This document shows, piece by piece, positions 29,627 through 39,270 of a stretch of 64,000 bases of DNA. The translations under genes were made by a program, and so were the position numbers. The DNA lies in contig NZ_VIGB01000003.1 of assembly GCF_006636205.1 (NCBI RefSeq), positions 2,170,001 through 2,234,000 on the forward strand, in the 5' to 3' direction. Origin of the DNA: Kitasatospora acidiphila (GTDB lineage Bacteria; Actinomycetota; Actinomycetes; Streptomycetales; Streptomycetaceae). Each line of letters begins with the position of its first letter. Position 1 is the stretch's first letter. The notes beneath the pieces are model-generated. The model did not search any database. It was not told where the DNA came from and saw only the letters and a list, made by a program, of their open reading frames with translations.

Positions 29627-32501
29627 TCATCCGCAGTCCGGGCCCGCCGAGTAGACCGCCGCCACCCGCTTCCGGCCGGTGCCGAGCTTCTTCAGCACCT
29701 TGGCGACGTGGTTCTCGACCGTCCGCGGCGACAGGGACAGGGCCTCGGCGATCCGCTGGTTGGTGGCTCCGGCGGTGAGGAGTCCGGCGACCTGGTGCTC
29801 ACGCGGCGAGAGGCTGCTGCCGTACCCCGGCGGCCGGGACCGCGGCGGATGAGACCGAGGTCGCGCAGGACCCGCTCGCAGCGCGCGGCGTCGGCGGTGG
29901 CCCCGAGTTCCGTGAAGAGCGCCAGGGCTCCCCTGAGGGGTTCGACCGCCGTCCCGGGGTCGGTTCGACGCCGTGCTTCGCTCTCCCGCTCGAGGGCGCG
30001 GGCGGCCTCATGGGGGCGGCCGATCTCCCGCCACCTGCGCGCCGCCCCGGCGAGGTGCCCGGCGGCGGAACCGGGGTCGGCCTCCTGAAGCAGCAAGCCG
30101 CGGACGACTTCCAGGTCGGCGGTGGCCGCCGGGGCGTCGCGCCCGCGGAGGCCGCGCTCGATCTCGGCGCTCAACTGCTCGGCGGCCCCGCGCCGGTCGC
30201 AGGCCAGCGCCGCCTCGACCGCGGCCGACAGCAGGCTGGCCGCCCGTGGCCACGCGGCGGCGCGCCGCACGGTACCCACGGCCTTCTCCGCCACCGCCCA
30301 GGCACGGGGGCCGTCGCCCGCGGCGAGGTGGAGAGAGCTCAGGCCGGCGGCGGCCCGCAGCTCGAAGCCCACCAGCAGTTGGTCGGCACCGGTCGCGAAG
30401 GCTTCGCTGAACAGTTCCAGCGCCGCGGCGCGCTGTCCCCGGACGGCAGCGAGAGTGCCGACCAGGATGGCCCGCTCGGCGCGAAGGCCGGCCGCGGTCG
30501 GGTACTCGTCGATGAGGGAGTCGAGGCGTCCTTGGAGTCCGTCCCAGCGGCCGGCGAGGGCGTCCTGCCGCAGCATGACGGCGCGGGACAGGAAGACGGC
30601 GATGGGGCTTGCGCCATCATCTGTACGGAGCTGCTGGGCCTCGGTCGCCAGTGACGCGGCCCGCCGGTCGTGGCCCAGGTAGGTGGCGGTGTCGGCGACG
30701 TTGAGCAGGGTGCGTGCGGTCTGCCCCAGCAGCTCGCGGTCTTCGGTGTGGCGTGGCAGTCGTTCGATCAGCTCCCAGACCGCCGGGTCGCCCTGGCACG
30801 TCATCAAGGTGAGGCGGGTGGCGAGCACGGTGGCCCGCAGCACCCCGCTGCCGCTCCCGCGGACGGTGTCCTCGGCACGCTGCAGCCAGGCATGCGTGTA
30901 CTCGGGCCCCTCGGCCTCCTTGAGGGCCAGGGCGACCATCGCTCGGACGGCGAGCTCGGGGCGGCGGGCTGCCAGCTCCGCGGCCGCCTGCTCGACCTCC
31001 TCGAACGCGGCGCGGACGGCGTTCTCGTTCAGCAGACCGATGCCGAGGCGGAGCCGGATCTCGCCGCGCGTCTCCTGCGGCAGCCGACGGTCGTCGAGGA
31101 GTCGGCGCAGCAGCCCGGCATGGGTTCGGAAGTCGAGGCTGGTGGCGGCGACCCCGGCCAGTGCCAGGGCCGCCCGGGAACGCGCCTCGCCCTCCAGTTC
31201 GGGCCGGTCGAGCAGCTGGTGCAGCAGCGTCGCGGCCGTGCCGCCGTCGCGGACGGCGATCGCCTGGTACGCGGCCTCCTGCGCCCGCACCAGCCAGCCG
31301 GCCAGGTCGCCGACGGCGAGGGTGTGGTGCGCGATCTGCACCAGCGGGACCGGATTGCGGGCCTGGAGCACCTCGATCGCGCGCCGGTGCAGCCGGAGTC
31401 GGGCGGGGCGGGGACGTGCTGGTAAGCGACCTGCTGGGCGAGCGCGTGCCGGAACGTGTACGTACCCTGGTCCGCCTCGCGCAGCACCGACGCCCGGAGC
31501 AGTTCGATCAGCGCATCGGCGCCCTGCTCCGCGTCCGGACCGGCGAGGGCGGTCAGCAGTTCCTCGGGCGCGGGGACCGCGAGCACCGCGGCCGCCTCCG
31601 CGATCGACGCGGCGGCGGGCGACAGTCCGGTGAGTCGCTCGGTGACCGCCTCGCGCAGCCCGCGCGGCACGTCGGCCACCCGCAGCCGCTCCACCGCCTC
31701 GGTGCAGCCGTGGGTACTGCCGTGCTCGGCGAGGGTGATCAGATCCTCCTCGGCGACCAGCGGCAGGCCCTCGCTCCGGCGGTGGAGGGTGGCACCGAGG
31801 GCGGGAGTGGCGTGGGGGCCGAGGGCGGCGGCAGCCAGCTCCTGGACTTCGGACTTCCGCAGCGGGTTGAGCTGGATGACGGAGCCGCCGGTGCCGGGCG
31901 GGCGACTGTAGGCGGCACCGAGCACGGCAGTCCCCTGCGGCAGCTCGTCTGCCCGGTGGGTGAGCACCAGGCTGAGCCGCGGTGGCAGGTCGCGCGCGAG
32001 CAGCAGGAGCAGATCACGGGTGGCCTCGTCCGTCCAGTGCAGGTCCTCGACGACCAGAACGGTCGGCCCGAGCGCGGTCAGGAACGACCGGACGGCCTGG
32101 AGCAGTTGGAAGCGCCGACTGGTGGGGTCGGCCGACGAAGGAGGCGGCGGGAGCCGGTCGGCCAGATCGGGCAGCAGGGGAGCCAGGGCGCCGGCGCTGG
32201 GCGGGAAGGCCGGGGCATTCGCCAGGTCGGCCCTGCACAGCGCGTCCGCCACCGGCCCGTACGGGAGCGGCTCGCGCAGCGGGTGGCAGAAGCCGGTCAG
32301 CACCTGGTACCGCTCGGCGCGCAGCGTGGCGGAGGCCTCACGGACCAGGCGGGACTTGCCGATCCCGGGCTCGCCCTCGACCAGCACGACCGCGGGCGGG
32401 TTCCGCACCGCGGCCAGCAGCCGCTCGAGCTCACGCTGCCGACCCACCAGCGGGAACCGCTCACTGCGGCCCGCCGCCTCGCCGTCGAGGTCCCGAATCA
32501 C
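29627..32501 (-). CDS. LAL-family ATPase-LuxR transcriptional regulator, two apparent frameshifts
   Basis: Large ATP-binding regulator. Walker A EGEPGIGKSRLV lies near residue 45 and Walker B VLVVEDLHWTDEA near 145. A long TPR-like helical middle follows, and a C-terminal LuxR helix-turn-helix reads SPREHQVAGLLTAGATNQRI then SPRTVENHVAKVLKKLG. The frame breaks twice, near 31403 and near 29826, each repaired by adding one base in a C/G run; the total then becomes exactly 959 codons. The start is uncertain; the GTG at 32501 is used. It converges on the sugar importer, which it may or may not control. Confidence 0.8.
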
Positions 32502-32758
32502 GTGATCACCATGCCGCGTCACCCTAGAGCGCGACGTCGAGCGGCGACAACGCGGCCCCAGTACCGTCCGACAGATGATCACTGGGCTGTTTCGCGGAGC
32601 CGCTAGCAAAACGGCAAGGAGGTCTCACGCCGCACATTGGGATCGAAAGACATCCAGTACAACAGCCACTGAAGAAAGGGCGACCATGCATCGCCGGCCA
32701 CCTCTGGGGACCAGTCTGGGAGCACGTGGGGACCAGAAATCGCCCACAAACCAGCAAG

Positions 32759-32788
32759 AGCGGGCACCTGGTTTCCCAAGTACCCGCT
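32759..32788 (-). terminator. hairpin with GAAA tetraloop downstream of tRNA fragment
   Basis: On the minus strand a 13-bp stem (AGCGGGTACTTGG with CCAGGTGCCCGCT, including G-U pairs) closes a GAAA loop. It lies 20 bases beyond the 3' end of the tRNA-Pro fragment, so it looks like that tRNA gene's own terminator retained with it. Confidence 0.7.
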
Positions 32789-32807
32789 CTCGCAACCGAC
32801 TTCACAA

Positions 32808-32863
32808 GTCGGGACGACAGGATTTGAACCTGTGACTTGAACCTGTGACCCCTTGACCCCCAG
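32808..32863 (-). other. 3' part of a tRNA-Pro(GGG) gene, probable attachment-site scar
   Basis: The minus strand reads from the anticodon loop (CTGGGGG) through the anticodon-stem 3' strand TCAAG, a variable loop, T-stem ACAGG/CCTGT, loop TTCAAAT and acceptor CGTCCCG plus A. The 5' half of the tRNA is absent: sequence before CTGGGGG does not pair. A 13-base stretch (GTCACAGGTTCAA) is tandemly duplicated inside the T-arm. Anticodon-loop-to-3'-end fragments are what tyrosine integrases of actinomycete elements (pSAM2 and relatives) leave. Nearby, GGGGACCAG occurs twice (about 32706 and 32729), possibly integrase arm sites. The rest of 32502-32890 shows no gene. Confidence 0.65.
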
Positions 32864-32890
32864 CGGGCTTGAGACAATCAGGTCGCCTTT

Positions 32891-34011
32891 TCAGGGCACA
32901 GCAGGGCGATCGGCCACCCTGGTCAGGGCGTCGCGGAGGGCGGCGCGCGTGCTGATGCCGAGTTTGGGGAAAGCGCGGTAGAGGTGGGCGCTGACCGTGC
33001 GGGGGACAGGCGCATCTGCTCGCCGATCTCCTTGTTCGTCAGGCCGCCGGCGGCCAGCTCGCTGACCCGGAGCTCCTGCCAGGTCAGCGGCACCGCAGTG
33101 GGTGCCGGGGTGTGGGACGCGACCCCGGCTGCCCTCAGCTCGGCTTGGGCCCGCTCGGCCCACGCGGTGGCGCCGAGCCCGTCGAGCGTCTTGACTGCCG
33201 GGGCGAGGAACGCGCGGGCCGCCGCGCCGCCCTGGGTGCGGCGCACGCGGATCCCGTGCGCCAGCCGGATCCGGGCCAGCTCGAACGGGAACCGCTCGGC
33301 GGCTGGGTGCGACTGGGCGCGTTCGTACATGTCCGCCGCCTCCCCGTCGTCCTCGGCCGTCATCGCCAGAGCCCCGTACGTGATCAGGGCCAGACGCGGA
33401 GAGATGTCGGGCAGGCCGGTGTCCCGCGCGGCCAGCGCGTGGGCCCGGGCCTGCTCGGCGCGTCCGGTGTGCAGGGCCGCCTCGACGAGGTCGAGCAGGG
33501 TCCGCGACGCCTGGTGGGCGTAGGGCCGGAACGCGCCCGGTGCCGTGATACCGATGGCGTACAGGAACGCGGTCTCGTAGTCGCCTTCGCTCAGCGCGAT
33601 GGTCGCGCCGACGGCGTCCGCGAGCTGGGTCAGGTACCCGATGCCACGCGGGCGGGCCCACGCGTCGACCGCGGCCTGCAGGTCGCGCGCCTCCTCCGTC
33701 CGGCCGCGCACGGCCGCGAGTTGGGCCAGGCGGGCCCGTGCCTGGTGCGCGAACAGTCCGTGGCCGAGCTCGGTCGCCACGGCCAGGACGCGGTGTCCGG
33801 TGCGCTCGGCGGCCTCCCACTGGCCGAGCGTCATCTGGTCGAGCATGATCAAGTGCAGCATGACGATGCCGCTGGACAATGCGCCGGTGTCCAGTTCACG
33901 GTCCACGACGCGCTCCAGGTACGGGCGCAACGGGCTCAGGGCGTCGAGGTGGTAGGCCGACACGGCCAGGCGCATGACGTCCCACGGCTCCTGCTCCCCC
34001 TGCTCGTCCAC
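32891..34011 (-). pseudogene. truncated LAL regulator (C-terminal half), also frameshifted
   Basis: The 373 residues align along their length with the C-terminal 370 residues of the complete LAL regulator at 41327-44092: EPWDVMRL, AVDAWARPRGIGYLTQLAD, ELARIRLAHGIRVRRTQGG, then the HTH LTWQELRVSELAAGGLTNKE. The ATPase half is missing; similarity starts at about 34000, where a plus-strand fragment begins. The HTH itself is split by a one-base loss in a C-run near 32997. If frame-restored it could still make a DNA-binding protein without a sensor, but a dead relic is more likely. Confidence 0.8.
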
Positions 34012-34017
34012 GTCGCG

Positions 34018-34125
34018 ATGCTGTGGGCGGCGGCCAACCCTGAGGTGCTGGCGGTGGTGGACCTCGCCGACCGGACGCAGCGCCGCGAGGTGATCCGCCG
34101 GATAGCCGCCACTCTGGTGGAATGA
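34018..34125 (+). pseudogene. 3' remnant of an unidentified gene, perhaps a TetR-type regulator
   Basis: The last 35 codons read LWAAANPEVLAVVDLAD, then RREVIRRIAATLVE and TGA. The helical style resembles the end of a TetR-family ligand domain, but this is weak. It directly abuts the truncated LAL gene head-on, as if the 5' halves of two divergent genes had been deleted together. Confidence 0.35.
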
Positions 34126-34150
34126 GCCCGCGGCGCCGCCGGGAACGCGC

Positions 34151-34185
34151 GACGGTCCGCCGACCGGTTTCGTCGACGGACCGTC
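34151..34185. terminator. terminator at the end of the lan locus
   Basis: A 13-bp stem with one mismatch: GACGGTCCG pairs with CGGACCGTC, extended by CGAC/GTCG, around the loop CGGTTTC. It lies 88 bases beyond the stop of the lanthipeptide precursor gene. Confidence 0.7.
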
Positions 34186-34272
34186 ACGCAGGCTCAGGCC
34201 GGGGCCGCACGCCCCGGGTGGAAGAGCCGACCCACCTTCAGCCCCAGTGAGACTTCTTGATCGGAGCGCGGG

Positions 34273-34471
34273 TCAGCAACCACCCCACGCGCTCGGCTGG
34301 CACAGGGGGATGCCGGAGTCGGGAGAGCAGTACGGGGGCACGCTGCACTGGTCCACGCTGTAGATGATCACCATCCGGGGTCCAGCGGCGTGGGGTCCCG
34401 GCATCCACACGGATGTCGAGGTCGAACTCCGCCAGCTGGTCATCGATCTGAAGTACTGCCGTCGGGGACAT
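34273..34471 (-). CDS. lanA: class I lanthipeptide precursor, frame broken by one base
   Basis: The ATG at 34471 has a good GAGAGG site. The leader carries the class I recognition motif EFDLDIRV at residues 15-22. In the annotated frame the sequence then turns into arginine-rich nonsense. Removing one C from the CCCC run near 34398 joins the leader to a 33-residue core ending in GGC, 65 residues in all. The leader then ends in AGPR, like nisin's ASPR, followed by MVIIYSVDQC. In the core, Ser at 6, 11, 17, 20 and 28 and Cys at 10, 16, 25 and 33 give four regularly spaced Ser-to-Cys pairs. It lies 190 bases downstream of lanC. The core matches no lanthipeptide I know. Confidence 0.75.
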
Positions 34472-34662
34472 GCTTGCCTCTCTGTAAGGGATTTCGCCGT
34501 CGACAGGGACGACGTCCTGTGGTGCCGGTGAAGGGTGAACGGGTGTTTCCGTGAACCACCGGCGCTTTCACGTTCCGGGCAGAGGCCCGCCTGGGGAGCG
34601 CGCCACGTCAGCGGGCCATCTGCGTAAGGGGGCCGCACCGGCCTGAAGGCTCGGCCGGGGCG

Positions 34663-35917
34663 TCAGGACAGCAACAGCACGGCCTCCCATGCGGGGCGGC
34701 GACGCCGTGCCGGGTCGAGGTGGGCGTGGAGGGCGAGCGCGATGCCGCAGGCACCTTCCAGCAGCCCGGGCGGATCCGTCCGCTGCCGGCGCACGGGGTC
34801 GTACGCCCGGTACCCGAAGGTGGTCGCCGGATCGTATGCGTCGCAGACTCGCCGGAACACGCGCTCGGCCTCGCGGAGCAACAAGGAGTCGGCTGCCTCG
34901 GCGGCCACGCACGCGGTCGCCTGGGCCAGGCCGGCCAGGCCGTGGCACAGTCCTGCGTCGGTGAGCCCGTCGAGCCCGTCCGATCGCCGGTGGACGGCGT
35001 GCACGGCGTCAACCGCGCAGCGCGTCCACCGCTCCTCCCCCACGGCGCGGCCGGCCAGTTGCAGGGCACGGGCCACCCCGGGGGCGCCGTAGCACCACGA
35101 TGCCCGGTGCGCTCTCACCGGCGGTCGCGGGTCGCTGCGCTCTTCGGCCGCGCTGATCAGTGACGGCCAGTACGGGCCCGCCTCGTCCTCTGCCGCCCAG
35201 CTCATCAGCCAGTTGGCGATGCGTCTGATGGCGGCGTCCTGTCCGGGGACGCGGTGCCCCCGTGTCCAGGCCAGCGAGAGGAGGGCCAGCGGTCCGGAGA
35301 TGCCGTGCGCGAGGCCGGGCGTGAGCACGTGCAGCCGCGATCCCTCGGCGCTGGGCAGGGTGCTGTACCAGCCCGGCAGTCGCCCACCGGCCGCCTGCAC
35401 CGGTTCGGTCATGGCCACCAGGGGCCGCAGGACGTCGCCGAGGGCGTCCGGGGAGGCGGGCTCGGCGAGGAAGTACCGTCCGAGTCCGGTGAGACCGGAG
35501 ATCAGGTCGAAGTACTCCACGGGGATGGCGGAGTCCTCCCGTGCGGTCCTGTTCCGCTCCGCCGCCAGGTGACCCGCCAGCCGGTCACGTAGCAGCGTGT
35601 CCAGCCGGCTGAGGGCGTTGCGGTACCCGCCGTGCTGGTTCGCGGCCTGTTTTGACCGCGAAGCCCAGGCCGACGACGCCGGAGAAGAGCCCCCTTCCGG
35701 TCCACTCGGGGCCGGCCTGCAGCATGTGCACGGCGGTGGAGAGCTTGTCGTGGGCCGCCGGCCGCCAGACGGGGTCGTCCACGGAGAGCTCGCAGAGGAG
35801 CATGGCGGCGCCCAGGAGATCACCGACACAGGCTCCTCCCTCCTGGCGTGCGGGCGTCCAGGCGCTGACCCGGGCGGCCGTCTCGGTGACGATGGCCCGA
35901 GCTGTCCATGTGGTCAT
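34663..35917 (-). CDS. lanC: lanthipeptide cyclase LanC, apparent frameshift
   Basis: Zinc enzyme adding Cys thiols to dehydrated Ser/Thr to close lanthionine rings. The ATG overlaps the lanB stop (ATGA). Zinc ligands are present: Cys in WCYGAPG and Cys-His in GLCHGLAGLA. The family's GLAHGISGPLALL motif is upstream. The frame breaks near 35653, where an AAAA run has one A too many: GLGFAVK in one frame continues as QAANQHGGYRNAL in the other. With the extra base removed the protein is 417 residues, standard for LanC. All catalytic residues survive, so the gene is probably functional and the break a sequencing error. Confidence 0.85.
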
Positions 35918-38900
35918 GCGTGCGCGTACCTCCTTCGTCCTTCCTCGGCCTCGGCGAGGCAGCGGGCCAAGGCCAGGGCGCGCCCCTCGGTTTGCCTGTC
36001 GGGGCCGACGAGGCGGTTGTGGTGCATGTGGAGGACGCTCAGCAGGACGGAGCGCCGCTGTGACGAGAGGGCGGCCAGGGCCTCGGACCAGCCGGCCGAC
36101 TCCGTTCGGGTGGGGTCGCTGCGCTGGTACCGAGCCCACGTCTCCTGGCGGTGCCGATGGGCGTAGTCGCGGTGCGGCTCGCACACCTCGTCGAGCGCGG
36201 CGTCGAGGAACCAGCCGGGCCAGCGGCTCCCGTGCACCCCGCGCACGGTGTCCGCGAAGTCCACGGCCGCCAGCAGTGCCTTCTCGCCGGCGGGGACGCC
36301 GTCCGGGAAGGAGCGCAGCTGGTGCAGCACGCGGAGGCTGTCGTGGTGGAAGTGCCGTTCCACGGCCGTGATGACGTCCGGGCCGCCGTAGCGGGCGGTT
36401 TCCGGCTCGTAGCCGTCGAAGACCAGCCGACCGGCCAGGCGCTGCTCGCGCAGCCGGTCCGCCCAGGCCAGCACCGCGCGGGCCATCGGCCCGTGCAGGA
36501 CGTCGGGCGACCCGTGGAACCGCAGCCTCAGGTGCGGGTCCGGGTCGCGGTAGCGGACGAAGAACCAGCGGTCGACGCCGTCCGGGAGGCCCGCGAGCAG
36601 CAGCGGCAGGTGCTCGGTCAGCACCTCGTGCTGGCGGGCGGTTGCTCCGTAGAGCTTGGCGGAGAGCCACTCCGGGTGGCGGCGGGTGGGCGTCGTGGTG
36701 ACCTGCGGTCGCGGGGCCGGCGCCAGTGTGCGCGGGTGGTGCGGGAGGAGCGGCACGATGAGCTCGCTGGCATGGGCGGTTCCCGACTCGTCGCGCAGCC
36801 AGCCGTGGCCCCGTCCGCCGGCATCCGCGGGCGTCTCGCTCACCAGGAGGTCGACGCCGCGGGCCAGGTCGCGCCTGAGGAGCCGCCGGTGCAGCGGGCG
36901 GGTCAGGTCCAGCGCGACGCGCCGGTCCCCGGTACCGACGTCGACGCGGTCGGGCACCTGCCACCGGGCCCGCCACCGGTCCAGCAGCAGCTCCCATGCG
37001 GCGTCGGGCACCGTGGCGTCCGACAGCGCGCTGTCCGGCCGCCACCGCGCCGGCGTCAACACGGTGCGGCCGTAGCGGACGCGGGGCAGGTAGGGTGCCG
37101 CGGCCAGCACACCCCACTGCCACACGACCCACGCGGAGGTCGCCATGCGGGGCACCTCCCACAGGAAGCGGACCGCGGCCGGAGCCAGCCGTGCGTTGCC
37201 CGCGTGCGGGAACACCGGTGTGATCTCCCGTCCGGTCGCCGCCTCGACGAAGTACAGGCGCACGGCGTCGGCGGCGACGGCGATGTCCGGGGCCCTGCGC
37301 GTCAGGGTGGCCCCCGGGTCGCCGAAGCAGCCGATCGCCAGGCGGTCGGCGAAGAAGGAGGGGACGCGGGCGGCGTTGGCGACGCCCTGCGAGGTCGGCT
37401 GGAAGTCGACCTCGACGGGCAGTGCCCCCTCGGCCGACGAGCACTGGGTGCCGCGCCGAACCAGGTCACCCAGCGAGCGCGGGTCGTCGAGCAGGTGGGC
37501 GAACCGGCCCGCCAGCGAACCGGGCAGTGGGGAGCCGGTGGCCGACGAGAGGACGGCGACGAAATCGCCTTCCGTGAGCGCCTGTGGCGAATCGGCGGTG
37601 AGGTGGAGGCAGATCTCGCCCGGGTCCTGCCGGTCGTCGAGGCGGGCGTCGTCGAGAGCGGTGATCATCTCGTCGTCGATCACCACCTCGGTCACTCCCG
37701 AGACGGCGGCCGTGGACACCAACTGCAGCAGCCAGGCTTCCCGTTCGGCGTCGTCCGCGGTCGGTCCCGCGACCGGGGCCGACCGTTCGCTGCGGGGGTT
37801 GTCGTAGCCGGCCGGTGTGCCGAGGCCGACATGGGGATCGAGGAGGTCGAGCAGCGGGACCGCCTGGTCGGTGCCGTACCGTTCCAGGAACGCCGCGTGG
37901 TACTCGACGAGATGGGCTGCGGCCCCGCTGCGGGGCCGCAGCCGCCACAGCGCGGTCGCGGCGCGTTCGGCCTCCCGCAGCACGGCCTCGGGCAGCACCA
38001 CGTCGGCGTCGACGAGCAGGTCCACGCCGAGGGGGCGGCGGTGCGGGTGCCGGGCGCCCATGGCATCCACCAGGGAGCGCCAGCTCTCAAGTCCGGTGCC
38101 GGGCCGGTACTGCCCGTGTCGGTGCAACCGCTCGGCGATGTCGGCGAGTTCGGCGGCTGCTTCCTTCTCGTCGACTGTTCGCAGCACGTCGAGGATGTGT
38201 TGCAGCGGATCCATCGACGTCAGCGGTGGGTGGAGCTCGGTGAGCAGGAAGCCCCGCCGCACGAGGTCGACCAGGACATCCTCGATCCTGGTCACCGGAA
38301 CGCGGGGGAAAGCCGACGTCAACCGGTCGGTCAGCACACCGGCCGGTGTCGGGCGCTCTGCCGCGCGCAGGACGAGCTCCAGCGCAGTGGTGTACTTGGC
38401 GGAGACCTCCTCCATGCCGCGGCCGGGCACGCTACTGGTCTCCGCTCCGGGTGCGCAGGGCAGGACCCAGCGGTCGCCCCGCCGGAACCCCAGGTCGTTG
38501 CGCACCACCCGCAGCTTGCGCAGCACGCCGGGTCGCCGTTCCCACTGGGCGACCTCCTCGGCCAGCCATTCACCGCCCGGCCTCGGCACACCGCGGTGTG
38601 CGGCGCCCAGGCGCACCCGGCAGGAATCGGCGAACGCCACCGGTGCCACACCCGCGAGCAGGCCGAGCGGCGTCGGCCTGCTCGCGCCCCGCAGCACGTA
38701 ACGCGTCGTGGCCAGGGCGGTCTTGGCCAATGTCCTCGGCCGCACCGCCGCTCGCGCGCGGATCGCGGCGACGGATGTGTACAGCGGCATGTTGGCCACC
38801 GCGATCGCCTCGAGGACGCGCGGATCGGCGGTCAGTTCGTCGAGGTAGTCGGCGACCTGGTCCGGATCGCGCAGGTCGACCTCCCCCGCCCCGGCCGACG

Positions 38901-39069
38901 GTCGGGGCAGCATCGCGACCCGCAGCAGTCCGCCGGGAACGGCGTCGAACCGCACACCGCCCTCGGACAGCGCGCGCTCCGGTCCGCTCCGCTGCCCGGG
39001 ACCGGGCTCCTGCCGCTTGCCGCGCCGCCGTGAACGCTCAGCCATCACCACCGACGACAACCCCTTCAT
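35914..39069 (-). CDS. lanB: class I lanthipeptide dehydratase LanB, full length
   Basis: About 1051 residues from the ATG at 39069 (an alternative ATG is at 39045). It dehydrates Ser/Thr in the precursor through glutamyl-tRNA-dependent glutamylation and elimination. The N-terminal glutamylation domain includes RPTPLGLLAGV and a middle TSQGVANAARVPSF block. The C-terminal elimination domain (SpaB_C type) begins near residue 770 and has WFFVRYRDPDPHLRLRFHG. Both domains are intact, unlike split thiopeptide enzymes. The open frame extends to 39297 but those residues overlap a hydrolase relic and a hairpin. It overlaps lanC by ATGA; the precursor gene lies downstream, giving order B-C-A. Confidence 0.9.
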   Translation of the reverse strand: MKGLSSVVMAERSRRRGKRQEPGPGQRSGPERALSEGGVRFDAVPGGLLRVAMLPRPSAGAGEVDLRDPDQVADYLDELTADPRVLEAIAVANMPLYTSVAAIRARAAVRPRTLAKTALATTRYVLRGASRPTPLGLLAGVAPVAFADSCRVRLGAAHRGVPRPGGEWLAEEVAQWERRPGVLRKLRVVRNDLGFRRGDRWVLPCAPGAETSSVPGRGMEEVSAKYTTALELVLRAAERPTPAGVLTDRLTSAFPRVPVTRIEDVLVDLVRRGFLLTELHPPLTSMDPLQHILDVLRTVDEKEAAAELADIAERLHRHGQYRPGTGLESWRSLVDAMGARHPHRRPLGVDLLVDADVVLPEAVLREAERAATALWRLRPRSGAAAHLVEYHAAFLERYGTDQAVPLLDLLDPHVGLGTPAGYDNPRSERSAPVAGPTADDAEREAWLLQLVSTAAVSGVTEVVIDDEMITALDDARLDDRQDPGEICLHLTADSPQALTEGDFVAVLSSATGSPLPGSLAGRFAHLLDDPRSLGDLVRRGTQCSSAEGALPVEVDFQPTSQGVANAARVPSFFADRLAIGCFGDPGATLTRRAPDIAVAADAVRLYFVEAATGREITPVFPHAGNARLAPAAVRFLWEVPRMATSAWVVWQWGVLAAAPYLPRVRYGRTVLTPARWRPDSALSDATVPDAAWELLLDRWRARWQVPDRVDVGTGDRRVALDLTRPLHRRLLRRDLARGVDLLVSETPADAGGRGHGWLRDESGTAHASELIVPLLPHHPRTLAPAPRPQVTTTPTRRHPEWLSAKLYGATARQHEVLTEHLPLLLAGLPDGVDRWFFVRYRDPDPHLRLRFHGSPDVLHGPMARAVLAWADRLREQRLAGRLVFDGYEPETARYGGPDVITAVERHFHHDSLRVLHQLRSFPDGVPAGEKALLAAVDFADTVRGVHGSRWPGWFLDAALDEVCEPHRDYAHRHRQETWARYQRSDPTRTESAGWSEALAALSSQRRSVLLSVLHMHHNRLVGPDRQTEGRALALARCLAEAEEGRRRYAHA

Positions 39070-39095
39070 CTCCTGTTCCGCTGGTAGGTATCCGT

Positions 39096-39120
39096 ACCGC
39101 CGCAACCTCGTTGCGGCGGT
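39096..39120. terminator. perfect hairpin just upstream of lanB
   Basis: An 11-bp perfect stem (ACCGCCGCAAC with GTTGCGGCGGT) and 3-base loop, 27 bases before the lanB ATG and 15 bases after the stop of the hydrolase relic. Probably that lost gene's terminator. If the lan promoter lies beyond it, transcripts must read through it. Confidence 0.6.
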
Positions 39121-39134
39121 GGCCGGGTGACGAC

Positions 39135-39216
39135 TCAGAGGTGGTCCGCGTCGATGACGGCCTGGGCGGAGGCGGTGGGCGCCTCCGAGGGGGACGTTGT
39201 GTCCGACGTCGCCGAG
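39135..39216 (-). pseudogene. 3' relic of an alpha/beta hydrolase gene upstream of lanB
   Basis: After the correct one-base shift, this reads VGHNVPL, then EAPTASAQAVIDADHL and TGA. That matches the end of the complete hydrolase at 45136-46202 (EAPTAFAQAVVDADHL). The rest of the gene is gone. Its probable promoter palindrome survives about 55 bases upstream at 39271-39287. Confidence 0.7.
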
Positions 39217-39270
39217 CGCGCGGGGCGGGCTCGGCGACGGCACCCACTCTCGGCCGCCAGCGGAATCAGG

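Noticed and set aside
32524..32877. 117-residue minus frame with a start inside the tRNA fragment
   Set aside because: It translates the tRNA T-arm and its terminator, so it is not a gene.
27796..35660. Programmed ribosomal frameshifting in the ABC ATPase, LAL and lanC genes
   Set aside because: No slippery heptamer with a downstream pseudoknot is evident, these families do not use frameshifting, and the direction differs between sites.
35585..37444. 619-residue minus frame over the end of lanB and start of lanC
   Set aside because: Only its last 110 residues are real: they are the lanC N-terminus before the frameshift. The rest is an out-of-frame reading of lanB.
36151..39033. 960-residue plus-strand frame over lanB
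   Set aside because: Antisense to lanB, whose domains are recognisable along the whole length.
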